The notes below the pieces were generated by a model, which was given only the letters and a program-made list of their open reading frames with translations, was not told the origin of the DNA and made no database searches. A program made the position numbers and the translations under genes. Below are positions 45,182 to 56,465 of a stretch of 64,000 nt of DNA, piece by piece (the stretch's first letter is position 1; the number at the start of each line of letters is the position of its first letter). The DNA lies in NCBI RefSeq assembly GCF_036013645.1, contig NZ_CP107869.1, positions 2,790,001 through 2,854,000 on the forward strand. The letters run 5' to 3'. This stretch comes from Streptomyces sp. NBC_00490. Lineage in GTDB: Bacteria; Actinomycetota; Actinomycetes; Streptomycetales; Streptomycetaceae.

Positions 45182-47245
45182 TCAATCTTCAGTGGATGTA
45201 CTACGGATTTCGCAGGCATCAGGATCCTGTTTCGCAGGATCAGCCTGCTCAGGTTCCGGTTCCGCCTCCGAAAGCTCCTCTCCCAGCAGCCGCTCGGCGG
45301 CCCCCCGGTGCAGCCCTGCCGCGGCCGGATCGCCCAGGTGTTCCAGCGTGTCGGCGAGCCTCAGCTGGAGCGCGGCCTGCAGCCGTACGTCCTCGGCACG
45401 CCGCGCCCACTCGACGGCCTCCTGGCAGGTGCGCAGCGACTCCTCGGGCCGCCCCGCGTACTCCTGGACACGCGCCAGTTCGCTCAACGCCCGTGCGTGG
45501 GCGGCCACATCCCCGTTCTTGCGGTACCCGGCGACCGCGGCCCGCCATCCGCGCATCGCCTCCCCGTAGCGGCCCGCGTAGGTGTGCGCCGCGGCGATAC
45601 GGCCGTACAACCGCGCGGCGTCCGCGCGCTCGTCCCGGGCCAGCCGCTGGGCGAGGGCGCGACCGAACCAGTCGGCGGCCCGGTCGTAGTCCCCGAGCTC
45701 CAGATGCGCACCGCCTACGGATTCCATCGCGCGACCGGTCGCATACGGGTCATTCGCTTCGCGCCCGGCGTCCAGCGCGGCCCGGTAGCGGGCCAGCGCC
45801 TCCTGCGTGCGACCGGTCTGCGCGTCCAGGTCGCCGAGGTTCAGCAGCGCCGCCGCCTTCTCCCGGGGCAGCTCCCGGCGCTCGGCCACATCCAGGACGA
45901 GCCGGTGCAGGCCGTACAGGTCGGCTGCCGCCGCCTGGGTGCCGAAGTGCGCGACCATCGCCCGGACCAGCTGGGACATCAGACGGCGGGCGAGGTTGTC
46001 GAGCTCCCCGTCGGCGACGGCCAGACGGGCCGAGGCCAGCAGCGCGGACCTGCGGATGCGCAGCCAGTCCTCGGCGGCCCGGGGGCTGGGGTAGCGCAGC
46101 GAGCGGGGCATGCCCTGGAGCTTCTCGCGGGCCTCGGGACTGTCGGTCTCGGTGATCGCACGGGACGACTGCAGCAGCCGTACGGTCCGCTCCAGCATCC
46201 GGGCGCGGGCCAGCTGGAGTTCGCCGGGGCGGTCCTGGGTCTCGGTGAGCGCCTTGAGCAGAGGGTGCAGACAGCCCGGCACCACGTACTGCGGCAGCGG
46301 CGACTCCACGGCGTGCAGCAGACCGAGGGCGACGAAGTCGTCCAGGGTGGTGCGGGCACCGCCCACCGAGCAGCCGGCGAGGGCGGAGGCGGTGTGCGGG
46401 TCGACCAGTCCCGCCGGGGCGAGGGAGAGCAGCCGCAGTATCCGGGCAGCGGGGCTTGGCAGGGCGGAGTAGGCGAACCGGAAGACGCGGCTGAGCGGCG
46501 TTCCCTCGTCACCCTCCGTGCGCAACTGCTTGGCGAGGTCGGCGACGGCGGCCTTGGGCCGGGCGGCGAGCCAACCGCCGGCGAGCATCATGGCGGCGGG
46601 CTGTGCCTCGCACACCTCGACGAGGCCTTCCGCCGCCCGCGGGTCGACGGTGATGCGGACCGAGCCGGTGGAGCGGCTCAGCAGGTCCAGCGCGGACTTG
46701 GTGTCGAGGCCGCCGAGTGTGCAGGGCCGGACGTCGGAGATACCGGTGAGCGGGCCACCGGAAACGGCCACGACCAGGCACTCCGGGGTCTCCGGCAGCA
46801 GGGCGTCGACCTGCTCCGCGCTCACCGCGTCGTCGAGCAGAAGCAGGGCACGCCGGCCGGCGAGGGCGTCGCGGAGGGCTGCGGTCAGGTCGTCCTCGGA
46901 GGCACCGGCCGGCGTCGGACGGTCCAGGGCGGTGAGCAGTTCGCGGGCGGTGTGCTCGACGGGGACGGGGGTGCCGTCGGGCTCGCTGAGCCGGGCGCGC
47001 AGCACTCCGTCGTCGTAACGCTCCGCGACCTGCCGTACGAGTTCCTCGGCGAGCGCGGTGCGGCCGGAGCCGGGTCTGCCCGCGATGAGCAGCACGCGCG
47101 CGCGGGGGGCCTTCTTCCCGGAGAGGGTGTCGAGGCCCGCTCGCTCGATGTCGGCGAGCAGCTCCTTCAACTCCCGTGTCCGGCCCAGGAAATGACCCTC
47201 GACCGACAGCTGAACGCCGCCTGTGTCCACCGCCTGGTCCGTCAC
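45182..47245 (-). CDS. STAND-type ATPase with C-terminal TPRs, degenerate P-loop
   Basis: A 687-residue protein: an N-terminal ATPase of the NB-ARC/STAND type (residues about 20-330) and tetratricopeptide repeats (about 450-650). GHFLGRTRELKELL marks the start of the ATPase, LLIAGRPGSGRTALAEELV is the P-loop with Arg62 in place of the invariant Lys, and ALLLLDDAV is Walker B. There is no DNA-binding domain, unlike AfsR/SARP relatives. STAND proteins act as signal-triggered scaffolds. Start GTG 47245 has GGGAG eight bases upstream. It stands alone between ald and the NUDIX gene. Confidence 0.8.
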   Translation of the reverse strand: MTDQAVDTGGVQLSVEGHFLGRTRELKELLADIERAGLDTLSGKKAPRARVLLIAGRPGSGRTALAEELVRQVAERYDDGVLRARLSEPDGTPVPVEHTARELLTALDRPTPAGASEDDLTAALRDALAGRRALLLLDDAVSAEQVDALLPETPECLVVAVSGGPLTGISDVRPCTLGGLDTKSALDLLSRSTGSVRITVDPRAAEGLVEVCEAQPAAMMLAGGWLAARPKAAVADLAKQLRTEGDEGTPLSRVFRFAYSALPSPAARILRLLSLAPAGLVDPHTASALAGCSVGGARTTLDDFVALGLLHAVESPLPQYVVPGCLHPLLKALTETQDRPGELQLARARMLERTVRLLQSSRAITETDSPEAREKLQGMPRSLRYPSPRAAEDWLRIRRSALLASARLAVADGELDNLARRLMSQLVRAMVAHFGTQAAAADLYGLHRLVLDVAERRELPREKAAALLNLGDLDAQTGRTQEALARYRAALDAGREANDPYATGRAMESVGGAHLELGDYDRAADWFGRALAQRLARDERADAARLYGRIAAAHTYAGRYGEAMRGWRAAVAGYRKNGDVAAHARALSELARVQEYAGRPEESLRTCQEAVEWARRAEDVRLQAALQLRLADTLEHLGDPAAAGLHRGAAERLLGEELSEAEPEPEQADPAKQDPDACEIRSTSTED

Positions 47246-47459
47246 GGGCCACACTCCCGTCCCACCGCACGCGCAAGCCCGCCGGGACTCCGGTTCGGGC
47301 AGTTTCAGAGCCTAGTTCACGCTCTGCAACGTTCCGTGAGGTACGCGGCGGTGACGGACGGAGACTCCCCCGATCGGATCAACGGATCATAGGACCGACG
47401 GTTTTCGCGACGCCGCTCAGGGCGCGGGACAGCACCTATGTGCGGCCGCCGCGTGGGCA

Positions 47460-48086
47460 CTACGCCTCGAAGGGGCGGGCAGGCCACTGCGCGTCCGCCG
47501 GGCGCAGCGTGTCCAGAGCGCCGAAGGCACGCGCGGCGACCAGCGAAAGCACGCCCACGACCAGGCAGTTGTTGTGCAACTCACCGGCGAGCACACCCCG
47601 TACGAGCTCGTCGAGGGGCACGCGCGCGTACTCCAGGTCGATCTCCTCGTGCTCGACCTCGAAGCGCTCGCCCACGGCCTCCGACAGATCGCGGGCGAGG
47701 AAGATCCGGACGGCCTCGTCGCAGCCGCCCGCCGTGGTGTAGACGTCGGTCAGCACCCGCCAGTCCTCGGCCTTGACGTGCGCCTCCTCGTACAGCTCGC
47801 GCTGCGCGGCGTGCAGCGGGTTCTCGCCGGGCACGTCGAGCAGACCGGCCGGGATCTCCCACAGCTTCTGGCGTACGGGGTGGCGGTACTGCCTGATCAG
47901 CAGGACCCGGTCCTCGTCGTCCAGGGCGAGGACTCCGACCGAGCCCGGATGGACCTGGTAGTCGCGGCGGACGACCTTGCCGTCGGGCATGACCACGTCG
48001 TCCGTGCGGACGGAGGTCTTGCCGCCCACGAAGGGGGTCTCCGTCGCCCGGATCTCCCATTCCTCGGGGGTGTCCTTGATCGTCAT
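47460..48086 (-). CDS. ADP-ribose pyrophosphatase-like NUDIX hydrolase
   Basis: A 208-residue NUDIX hydrolase next to pyrG, matching the ADP-ribose pyrophosphatase of M. tuberculosis in gene order. The Nudix box runs from WEIPAGLLDVPGE to QRELYEEAHV; it has one residue more between Gly and Glu than the standard box and His for the second Gly, both near the edge of the site. It probably hydrolyses ADP-ribose to AMP and ribose 5-phosphate. ATG 48086 follows AAGGGA. It follows pyrG across a strong terminator, so it must have its own promoter or use read-through. Confidence 0.88.
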   Translation of the reverse strand: MTIKDTPEEWEIRATETPFVGGKTSVRTDDVVMPDGKVVRRDYQVHPGSVGVLALDDEDRVLLIRQYRHPVRQKLWEIPAGLLDVPGENPLHAAQRELYEEAHVKAEDWRVLTDVYTTAGGCDEAVRIFLARDLSEAVGERFEVEHEEIDLEYARVPLDELVRGVLAGELHNNCLVVGVLSLVAARAFGALDTLRPADAQWPARPFEA

Positions 48087-48111
48087 GCCCTGTCCCTTCC
48101 ACACGTTCAAG

Positions 48112-48149
48112 AAAAAACCGGGGTGCGACCTTGAAGGTACGCACCCCGG
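48112..48149 (-). terminator. intrinsic terminator of pyrG with U-tract
   Basis: On the minus strand a ten-base GC stem (CCGGGGTGCG with its complement, 48118-48127 and 48140-48149) extended by an inner ACCTT/AGGT helix is followed by six U residues (48117-48112). A classical rho-independent terminator, rare in this genome type. Confidence 0.92.
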
Positions 48150-48168
48150 CAACCGTACAACTGGTGTG

Positions 48169-49818
<1,650 letters not shown>

Positions 49819-50331
49819 GGCCAAGACGGGGCTCCCGTGGTCGCGATCTGGGGTGCGGGGCGGCGCTGCATCCGGAGATCTCCGGCTTCGCCGTCGCTGC
49901 GGTCGGGGGTTTTATCCACCACCGGTCCACGGGCTACCAGGGTATCAGCGCCTCGACGGGATGGCTTCCGGCCACGCTCCGCGCACACGCCGACACAGAC
50001 GCGTACACGTCTCATGGTTCTCACCCGTCGCTCACCCGATCGGCCCATCCACGTTGCCCGGAGCGGCACACAGATCATCTACGTGCGTCGTATCCTGCTC
50101 GGACATTCGCTGCCGAGCCCGGCCGGCCACACGGCACCACCCCCCGCCCGTAAGCACCGGAACAACGTGAGCTCGACAGTTCGTTGAGTACAGATTGTCG
50201 TTTTGCCTCACAGCCGAACGGCTGCTTTGCTTCACCGCTCAACGACGCATTACAACGACCCCTTGACCGCAAGAGCGACAGCCCCCCTTTTTTGCTCGGG
50301 GGGCGACGTGGCCGTTCGACTGGAGTTGCAC
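49819..50331. other. divergent gap between pyrG and GH15
   Basis: The 513-base gap holds the possible pyrG -10 (49939-49944), a small hairpin CAGCC-GAAC-GGCTG (50211-50224) and a strong hairpin GCCCCCC/GGGGGGC with a T-rich loop (50281-50304) just before the GH15 start. The GH15 frame is open back to 50203 but the leading codons are not expected to be translated. No other gene is seen. Confidence 0.5.
50281..50304 (+). repeat. hairpin before the GH15 start
   Basis: GCCCCCC (50281-50287) pairs with GGGGGGC (50298-50304), loop of ten bases with six T. The GGGGGG arm would be the ribosome site for GTG 50308, but the chosen start GTG 50332 has its own GGAG. Confidence 0.55.
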
Positions 50332-52134
50332 GTGGCCGGGCGCATCGAAGACTACGCACTCATCGGAGACATGCAGACCGCTGCTTTGGTCTGCCGGGAC
50401 GGCACGGTGGACTGGCTCTGCCTGCCCCGCTTCGACTCCCACGCCATCTTCGCCGGTCTGCTGGGCACCGAGGAACACGGCTTCTGGAGACTGGGCCCGG
50501 CGCACGCGGCCGACGCCGAGCCGCCCACCGCGGCCCGGCGCACCTACCGCGGCGACTCGCTGATCCTGGAGTCCGAGTGGGACACCCCGCGCGGCACGGT
50601 CCGGGTCACCGACTTCATGCCCCCACGTGACGGCGCACCGCAGCTGATCCGGATCGTGGAGGGCGTCTCGGGCCGCGTCCCGATGCGGTCCGCGCTGCGG
50701 ATGCGTTTCTCCTACGGCCGGGTGGTGCCGTGGGTGCACAAGCACGACGGCCGTACGGTCGCCGTCGCGGGCCCGGACTCGGTCTGGTACGACACCGAGT
50801 GCGAGACCTACGGCAAGTCGCTGACCACGTACTCCGACTTCACGGTCGCCCCGGGTGACCGGATCGCGTTCACCATCTCGTGGGAGCCCTCGCACAAGCA
50901 GCCGCCGCCGCTGCCGGAGCCGGAGCAGTCGCTGGAGGCGACCGAGGAGTTCTGGCGGGACTGGGTCGATCACTGTACGTACCACGGCCCCTACCGCGAG
51001 GCCGTCGTCCGCTCCCTGATCACACTCAAGGCCCTCACGTACGCGCCGACCGGCGGCATCGTCGCCGCCCCCACCACCTCGCTGCCCGAGGACATCGGCG
51101 GTGTCCGCAACTGGGACTACCGCTACACCTGGCTGCGCGACGCCGCGATCACACTGTCCTCGCTGCTGCGCACCGGCTACCGCGAGGAGGCCCGCGCCTG
51201 GCGCGAGTGGCTGCTGCGCGCGGTCGCGGGCGACCCCGAGAACCTGCAGATCATGTACGGCATCGCGGGCGAGCGGGAGCTGGGCGAGGCCGAGCTGGAC
51301 TGGCTGCCCGGCTACGAGAACTCCGCCCCGGTCCGGGTCGGCAACGGCGCCGCCCACCAGCTCCAGCTGGACGTGTACGGCGAGGTCACCGAGGCCCTGC
51401 ACCTGGCCCACATGACGGGCCTGGCCCGCAACGACTACGCGTCCCTGCTCCAGCTCAAGCTCATCCGCTACCTGGAGGACCACTGGGACGAGCCGGACGA
51501 GGGCATCTGGGAGGTCCGCGGCCCGCGCCGGCACTTCGTGCACTCCAAGGTGATGGCCTGGGTCGCCGTCGACCGCACCATCAAGCTCATCGAGTCCGGC
51601 GACGCGGACGGCCCCCTGGAGCGCTGGCGCGAGCTGCGCGACGACATCCACCGGGACGTGTGTGAGAAGGGTTACGACAAGGAGCGCAACACCTTCACCC
51701 AGTCGTACGGCTCGAAGGAGCTGGACGCCTCCCTGCTGCTCATCCCGCAGATGGGCTTCCTGCCGCCGGACGACAAGCGCGTGATCGGCACCATCGAGGC
51801 GATCCAGCGTGAGCTGTCCACGTCGGACGGCTTCATCCTGCGCTACCCGACCGAGGGCCAGAGCGAGGGCGTCGACGGTCTGCCCGGTGACGAAGGGGCC
51901 TTCCTGGCCTGCTCGTTCTGGATGGCGGACGACCTCGCGATGATCGGCCGCGTGGACGAGGCCCGCAAGCTGTTCGAGAAGCTGCTGGCCCTGCGCAACG
52001 ACCTCGGGCTGCTCGCGGAGGAGTGGGACCCGGTGGCGCAGCGCCAGGTCGGTAACTTCCCGCAGGCCTTCAGCCACGTTCCGCTCATCGACACCGCCCT
52101 GCGGCTCACGGCGTCGGGAGCCTACGGCGGCTGA
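50332..52134 (+). CDS. GH15 family glycoside hydrolase (glucoamylase/trehalase-like)
   Basis: A 600-residue GH15 protein. The N-terminal beta-domain begins AGRIEDYALIGDMQTAALVC, and the (alpha/alpha)6 barrel includes EDIGGVRNWDYRYTWLRDA (partly quoted) with the general-acid-region Trp/Asp/Arg and LGLLAEEWDP with the catalytic base. Mycobacterial members of this type are trehalases, so trehalose is a good substrate guess; glucoamylase activity is the alternative. There is no signal peptide, so it acts in the cytoplasm. GTG 50332 is chosen because GGAG lies six bases upstream and homologues start at this point. Confidence 0.88.
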   Translation: MAGRIEDYALIGDMQTAALVCRDGTVDWLCLPRFDSHAIFAGLLGTEEHGFWRLGPAHAADAEPPTAARRTYRGDSLILESEWDTPRGTVRVTDFMPPRDGAPQLIRIVEGVSGRVPMRSALRMRFSYGRVVPWVHKHDGRTVAVAGPDSVWYDTECETYGKSLTTYSDFTVAPGDRIAFTISWEPSHKQPPPLPEPEQSLEATEEFWRDWVDHCTYHGPYREAVVRSLITLKALTYAPTGGIVAAPTTSLPEDIGGVRNWDYRYTWLRDAAITLSSLLRTGYREEARAWREWLLRAVAGDPENLQIMYGIAGERELGEAELDWLPGYENSAPVRVGNGAAHQLQLDVYGEVTEALHLAHMTGLARNDYASLLQLKLIRYLEDHWDEPDEGIWEVRGPRRHFVHSKVMAWVAVDRTIKLIESGDADGPLERWRELRDDIHRDVCEKGYDKERNTFTQSYGSKELDASLLLIPQMGFLPPDDKRVIGTIEAIQRELSTSDGFILRYPTEGQSEGVDGLPGDEGAFLACSFWMADDLAMIGRVDEARKLFEKLLALRNDLGLLAEEWDPVAQRQVGNFPQAFSHVPLIDTALRLTASGAYGG

Positions 52135-52200
52135 GCGCGCTGTGCGAGCCGAGCCCGCCTAGGCTGGGACCAATAGCCCCTGCGAGAAAGGGGGCGCCCC

Positions 52201-53583
52201 ATGGCATCCCCGTCGAAGGCGGGCACGGCACTCGCCGCGCTCCGCGAAGATCTGGTGGGCGACGTGTTCGCCCCGGTGGATCCGGGCTACGACGAGAACC
52301 GGACCGTCTACAACGCGATGATCGACCGCCGTCCCGCGGTGATCGCGCAGTGTGTGTCCGAGGACGACGTCGTGCGGTCCGTGCGCTTCGCCCGTGACCT
52401 GGATCTGCCGATCGCGGTACGCGGCGGCGGGCACAGCGTGGCGGGGATGGCGCTGAACGACGGCGGTCTGGTCGTCGATCTGCGCCATATGCGCGGGGTC
52501 ACCGTCGATCCGGCCGCCGCGGCGGTACGGGTCGCGGGCGGCGCCACGATGAGCGACCTGGACCGCGCCTGCCAGCCGTTCGGTCTGGCCACCACCGGCG
52601 GACGCGCCTCGACCACCGGAGTGGGCGGCTTCGTGCTGGGCGGCGGCAGCGGCTGGCTGGAACGCTGCTGGGGACTGGCAGCCGACAACCTCCTCGGCGT
52701 CGAGCTGGTCACCGCCGACGGCTCGACGGTCCATGCGAGCGCCGACGAGAACCCGGAGCTCTTCTGGGGCCTGCACGGCGGCAGCAGCAACTTCGGCATC
52801 GCCACCGCGCTCACCCTCAAGCTGCACGAACTGCCGGCGTTCTCCATCGCCCTGCTGCTGTATCTCCCGGAGTTCGGCCGTGAGGTCGTGCGCACCTACC
52901 GCGACGTCATCGAGTCCGGTCCCCTGGAGGCGGGCGGCGCCGTCATCTATCTCACCGGCCAGGCGGAGGAGTTCATGCCGCCCCAGCTGGTGGGCACGAT
53001 GCTGTGCGGTGCGCTGCTGACGTACGCCGGCACCGAGGAGGACATGCGTAAACTCGCCGAGCCGCTGCTGGCCCTGCCGCACGAGGTGGAGATCGTCGGC
53101 CAGATGCCCTACGCCGACGTCCAGTGCATGCTCGACGATCCGCCCGGCCTGCGGAACTACTGGTCGGCGGAGTATCTGACGGGCCTGCCCGACGACTACG
53201 TGGACGTCTTCTGCGCCCGCGCCGACTCCATGCCGGTCCCGAGCAACACGCTGCACGTGCTGTTCCCGGAGGGCGGGGCGGTCGCCGACGGCCCGTCCGA
53301 GTACCCCGTGCCGTACCGGGGCGCGCCGTGGGGCGTGCACCCCTTCGCGGCCTGGGAGGACCCGGCCGACGACGACCGGTGCGCGCAGTGGGTGCGCGAG
53401 GTCCGCGCGGACGCCCGCCCGTGGCGCACCGGTGACGTCTACCTCAATTTCATCGGCGACGAGGGCACGGAACGGGTGGTGGCCGGGCTGGGAGCCGAGA
53501 ACACCGGGCGGCTGGCGGCCCTCAAGCGGGAGTACGACCCGGACAACGTCTTCCGGTTCAACCACAACATCAGACCGGCGTGA
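52201..53583 (+). CDS. FAD-binding oxidoreductase, berberine-bridge type
   Basis: A 460-residue FAD-linked oxidase. The motif VRGGGHSVAG contains the His that carries FAD covalently; GVGGFVLGGGSGWLERCWG is the PP-loop continuation and the C-terminal NVFRFNHNI is the BBE motif. The family oxidises sugars, alcohols and natural products; a role is not given by context. The ribosome site AAAGGGGGC precedes ATG 52201. It follows GH15 by 66 bases and might be cotranscribed. Confidence 0.88.
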   Translation: MASPSKAGTALAALREDLVGDVFAPVDPGYDENRTVYNAMIDRRPAVIAQCVSEDDVVRSVRFARDLDLPIAVRGGGHSVAGMALNDGGLVVDLRHMRGVTVDPAAAAVRVAGGATMSDLDRACQPFGLATTGGRASTTGVGGFVLGGGSGWLERCWGLAADNLLGVELVTADGSTVHASADENPELFWGLHGGSSNFGIATALTLKLHELPAFSIALLLYLPEFGREVVRTYRDVIESGPLEAGGAVIYLTGQAEEFMPPQLVGTMLCGALLTYAGTEEDMRKLAEPLLALPHEVEIVGQMPYADVQCMLDDPPGLRNYWSAEYLTGLPDDYVDVFCARADSMPVPSNTLHVLFPEGGAVADGPSEYPVPYRGAPWGVHPFAAWEDPADDDRCAQWVREVRADARPWRTGDVYLNFIGDEGTERVVAGLGAENTGRLAALKREYDPDNVFRFNHNIRPA

Positions 53584-53681
53584 GGTCCGGGGCCCGGCGG
53601 AGGGCGGCCGGTCGGCGGCGGCCGGGGGCGAGCGCCGTCAGGGTCCGCCGCCCGGAGATGTGCCCGGGGCTCGGGCGCGGG

Positions 53682-53687
53682 TAGCGT
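53682..53687 (+). promoter_or_regulatory. -10 element of a leaderless promoter
   Basis: TAGCGT ends seven bases before ATG 53695, which lacks a ribosome site, so the PucR gene is probably leaderless. Confidence 0.45.
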
Positions 53688-53694
53688 CCGGCTC

Positions 53695-55323
53695 ATGGAC
53701 AGCAGATTCGACAGCCAGGCCGCCGCCATCACCGTGCAGCGGGCGCTGGAGCTGCCCGGCCTGCGCAGCGGCCTCCCCGAGATCCTCGCGGGCGCCGACC
53801 GGCTCCAGCGGCCGGTGCGCTGGGTGCACGCGGGTGAGGTGCCCAACATCGCCTCCCTGCTGAAGGGTGGCGAACTGCTGCTGACCACGGGCTACGGGCT
53901 CGGTACCCGTCCGGCCGAGCAGCGCGCGTTCGTCCGCACCCTGGCCGAGCGGGGCATCGCGGCCCTGGTCGTCGAGCTCGGCCCGCGCTTCACGCGCCTC
54001 CCGGCGGCGCTGGTCGACACGGCCCGCGCGACCGGGCTGCCACTGGTCCAACTGCACCGCGAGGTGCCCTTCGTGACGGTGACGGAGGAGATCCACACCG
54101 AGATCGTCAACGGCCACTACGCCCTGGTCCAGCGGGCGGAGGAGGTCCATCGCCGCTGTACGGAGGCCCTGCTGGGCGGCGGCGGGGTGCCCCAGGTGCT
54201 GGGCATCCTGGCCGACTTCAGCGACAACCCGGTCTTCCTGGAGACGACCGACGGCCAGCTGCTCTACGCCGCCGGGGCGGGCCCCGAGGGCGCGGATCCG
54301 CTCCAGGTGTGGGAGGGGCTGCGCAGCCAGCACAAGGACACCCCGCCGGCCGGTTCCGTGCTGGTGGACGTGCCCGGGGGCGGCCCGGGCACCGGTTCGG
54401 TGCGCGCGCGGCTGGTCCTGCTCCCCGTACGCGCTCCCCTGGTCCCTGTGCACCGGATGGCGGCCGAGCGGGCCGCGGGCATCCTCGCCGTGGTGCTGAT
54501 GCAGGCCCGGCAGGAGGAGGAGCTGGCCGCGCGGGGCCGGGGCGACTTCCTGACCGACCTAGCCGAGGGCCGTATCGCCGCCGAGGACGCGCCCGCGCAG
54601 GCGCGCGTGCTGGGCTTCAAGCCGGGCGCCAGTCCGTTGCTGCCGGTGGTGATGCGGCTCGGCGACGCCCTGTCCCCCGGCGGCGGCTGGGCGGTGCTGG
54701 CGCGGGCGGTGTCGGAGGAGCTGGCCGCCGTGGGGGTGCCGGTCCTGCTGGGCGTACGGCCGGTCGAGGGCCGCGTCCTGGTGCTGCTGGGGCTGCGCTC
54801 GGAGTCGGAGCGGGCGGCGGTCGCGGACCGGGTCGCGGCGGCGCTGCGGGCGGGGGTGGAGCGGGCGGGGATGCAGCGGCCGGGGGCACAACCGCCGGTG
54901 GTCGTCGTCGGGGTGGCGGGCGGCTGGGCGGCGGCTTCGGCGGGGCTGCGGCACGCCGCGGAGACGGCGACCGCCGCGCAGGGTCTGTCGGACCGGCCCT
55001 GGTACGACGCCCGCCGCCTAGACATCGACCTGCTGCTGTGGCGGCTGCGCGACCATCCGGACCTCGCGGCCTTCGTCGACCGTGCGATCGGCCCGGTCCG
55101 CGACCACGACCACCGCTCCAAGCCACCGCTGCTGCCCACCCTGGAGACCTACCTCGCGCACGCGGGCCGCAAGGCGGAGACGGCACGCGAACTGCATCTG
55201 AACCGGCAGACGCTCTACAACCGCCTCGCACGCATCGGCGAGTTGCTGGGCACCGACCTCGACGACCCGCAGACGGTCCTGGCGTTGAGCCTGGCCCTGA
55301 GAGCCCGCAGGCACGTCGTCTAG
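53695..55323 (+). CDS. PucR-family transcriptional regulator
   Basis: A 542-residue regulator with the N-terminal PucR domain (TVQRALELPGLRSGLPEILA, then LLKGGELLLTTGYGL), a GGDEF-like middle part (about residues 300-430) and a C-terminal helix-turn-helix (TARELHLNRQTLYNRLARIG) of the CdaR/PucR kind. These regulators respond to purine catabolites or sugar acids. Its target is not given by a neighbouring operon; the BBE oxidoreductase just upstream is one candidate. Stop lies five bases from the convergent GT4 stop. Confidence 0.88.
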   Translation: MDSRFDSQAAAITVQRALELPGLRSGLPEILAGADRLQRPVRWVHAGEVPNIASLLKGGELLLTTGYGLGTRPAEQRAFVRTLAERGIAALVVELGPRFTRLPAALVDTARATGLPLVQLHREVPFVTVTEEIHTEIVNGHYALVQRAEEVHRRCTEALLGGGGVPQVLGILADFSDNPVFLETTDGQLLYAAGAGPEGADPLQVWEGLRSQHKDTPPAGSVLVDVPGGGPGTGSVRARLVLLPVRAPLVPVHRMAAERAAGILAVVLMQARQEEELAARGRGDFLTDLAEGRIAAEDAPAQARVLGFKPGASPLLPVVMRLGDALSPGGGWAVLARAVSEELAAVGVPVLLGVRPVEGRVLVLLGLRSESERAAVADRVAAALRAGVERAGMQRPGAQPPVVVVGVAGGWAAASAGLRHAAETATAAQGLSDRPWYDARRLDIDLLLWRLRDHPDLAAFVDRAIGPVRDHDHRSKPPLLPTLETYLAHAGRKAETARELHLNRQTLYNRLARIGELLGTDLDDPQTVLALSLALRARRHVV

Positions 55324-55328
55324 GTCCC

Positions 55329-56465
55329 TCAGACGAGGGGCCGCGGCTGCGTCAACTCGTCGTAGACGCTGAGCACTTGGGCGACGGTCTCGTCCTCGGA
55401 CGGCCAGGTGGCGGCCTGCCGTACACCCTTCTCCCGCAGCTCCTCGCACCGCTCGGGATCGCCGAGAAGGCGTACGACGGTGTCGGCGAGGGCCTCCGCG
55501 TCGCCGTACGGCACGAGTTCGGCGGCGTCGCCCACGAGCTCGGGCATGCTGCCGACGTCGGTCGCGACGAGCGGCACGCGCGCGTGGAGTGCCTCCTGGG
55601 CGAGGACGGAACGGGACTCCCAACTGCTCGACAGCAGCGCGAGATCGGCCGCCGCGAGCAGCTGGGCCACATCGTCGCGCCGCCCGATGAGCCGCACCGG
55701 CAGCCCCTCGTCCTCGATCCGGCGCTGCAACTCCGCACGCAGCGGACCCTCCCCCGCGATCACGACGAGCGGCACGGGGTCGAGCTCCCGCCACGCGCGC
55801 GAGGCGTCCAGCAGGGTGTCGTACCCCCGATGGCTGTCGAGGGAGCCGACGGCCATCAGCAACGGGCGCCCGGTGGCGCCGAGTTCGGCCCGCACCTTGG
55901 GCCGCGGCCGGTCGGGGTCCTCGAGCCGCGCGGCCTTGCGGGCCCCGGGCAGCGCGACGGCGGCGAGCCGCGCGTCCCGCGCGCCCGTCGCCCGCGCCCG
56001 GTCGACCAGCGTCGAACTGGCCCCGAGGACCACGGAGGCGGCCTTCACGACCCGCCGCTCCAGCAGCCGCACCAGATGGGCCCGCGCACCCTCGGCACGC
56101 GCCCGGTCGTGCCAGGTGACGACGAGCGGGGTCCGCCGCCCGCTGAGCGCGAGCACCGCACGGAACGAGGCGTGCAGCCCGTGCGCGTGGACGAGGTCGG
56201 CGTCCGCGCAGGCGGCACGCAACGCGGCGACGGCCCCCGGGTCGCTGCTGCGCGGCACGTGCACATGGTCGGCGCCGGCACCACTGAAGTCGTAGGTGCG
56301 ATCGGCGTCGGCAGGGGCGCACACGGTCACCCGCACGCCCCTCGCGACCAGCCCGGAGGCCAGGGACCGCACATGCGCGCTGCTGCGGGCGTTGCCACCG
56401 CCGAGCACCTGAACGGTGCGCAGCGGCGACTGGCCGTGCGGTGAGTGGCTGCTCACGGGGGTCAC
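55329..56465 (-). CDS. glycosyltransferase family 4
   Basis: A 378-residue GT-B fold glycosyltransferase. The N-terminal half has GNARSSAHVRSLASGLVARG and DLVHAHGLHASFRA; the C-terminal half has MAVGSLDSHRGYDTLLDA and the E-x7-E region SWESRSVLAQEALHARVPLV. It transfers a sugar from a nucleotide donor, most likely in envelope glycan or teichoic-type polymer synthesis given its MraY-like neighbour. Start GTG 56465 is weakly supported (GGAG ten bases upstream); GTG 56456 is possible. Confidence 0.85.
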   Translation of the reverse strand: MTPVSSHSPHGQSPLRTVQVLGGGNARSSAHVRSLASGLVARGVRVTVCAPADADRTYDFSGAGADHVHVPRSSDPGAVAALRAACADADLVHAHGLHASFRAVLALSGRRTPLVVTWHDRARAEGARAHLVRLLERRVVKAASVVLGASSTLVDRARATGARDARLAAVALPGARKAARLEDPDRPRPKVRAELGATGRPLLMAVGSLDSHRGYDTLLDASRAWRELDPVPLVVIAGEGPLRAELQRRIEDEGLPVRLIGRRDDVAQLLAAADLALLSSSWESRSVLAQEALHARVPLVATDVGSMPELVGDAAELVPYGDAEALADTVVRLLGDPERCEELREKGVRQAATWPSEDETVAQVLSVYDELTQPRPLV

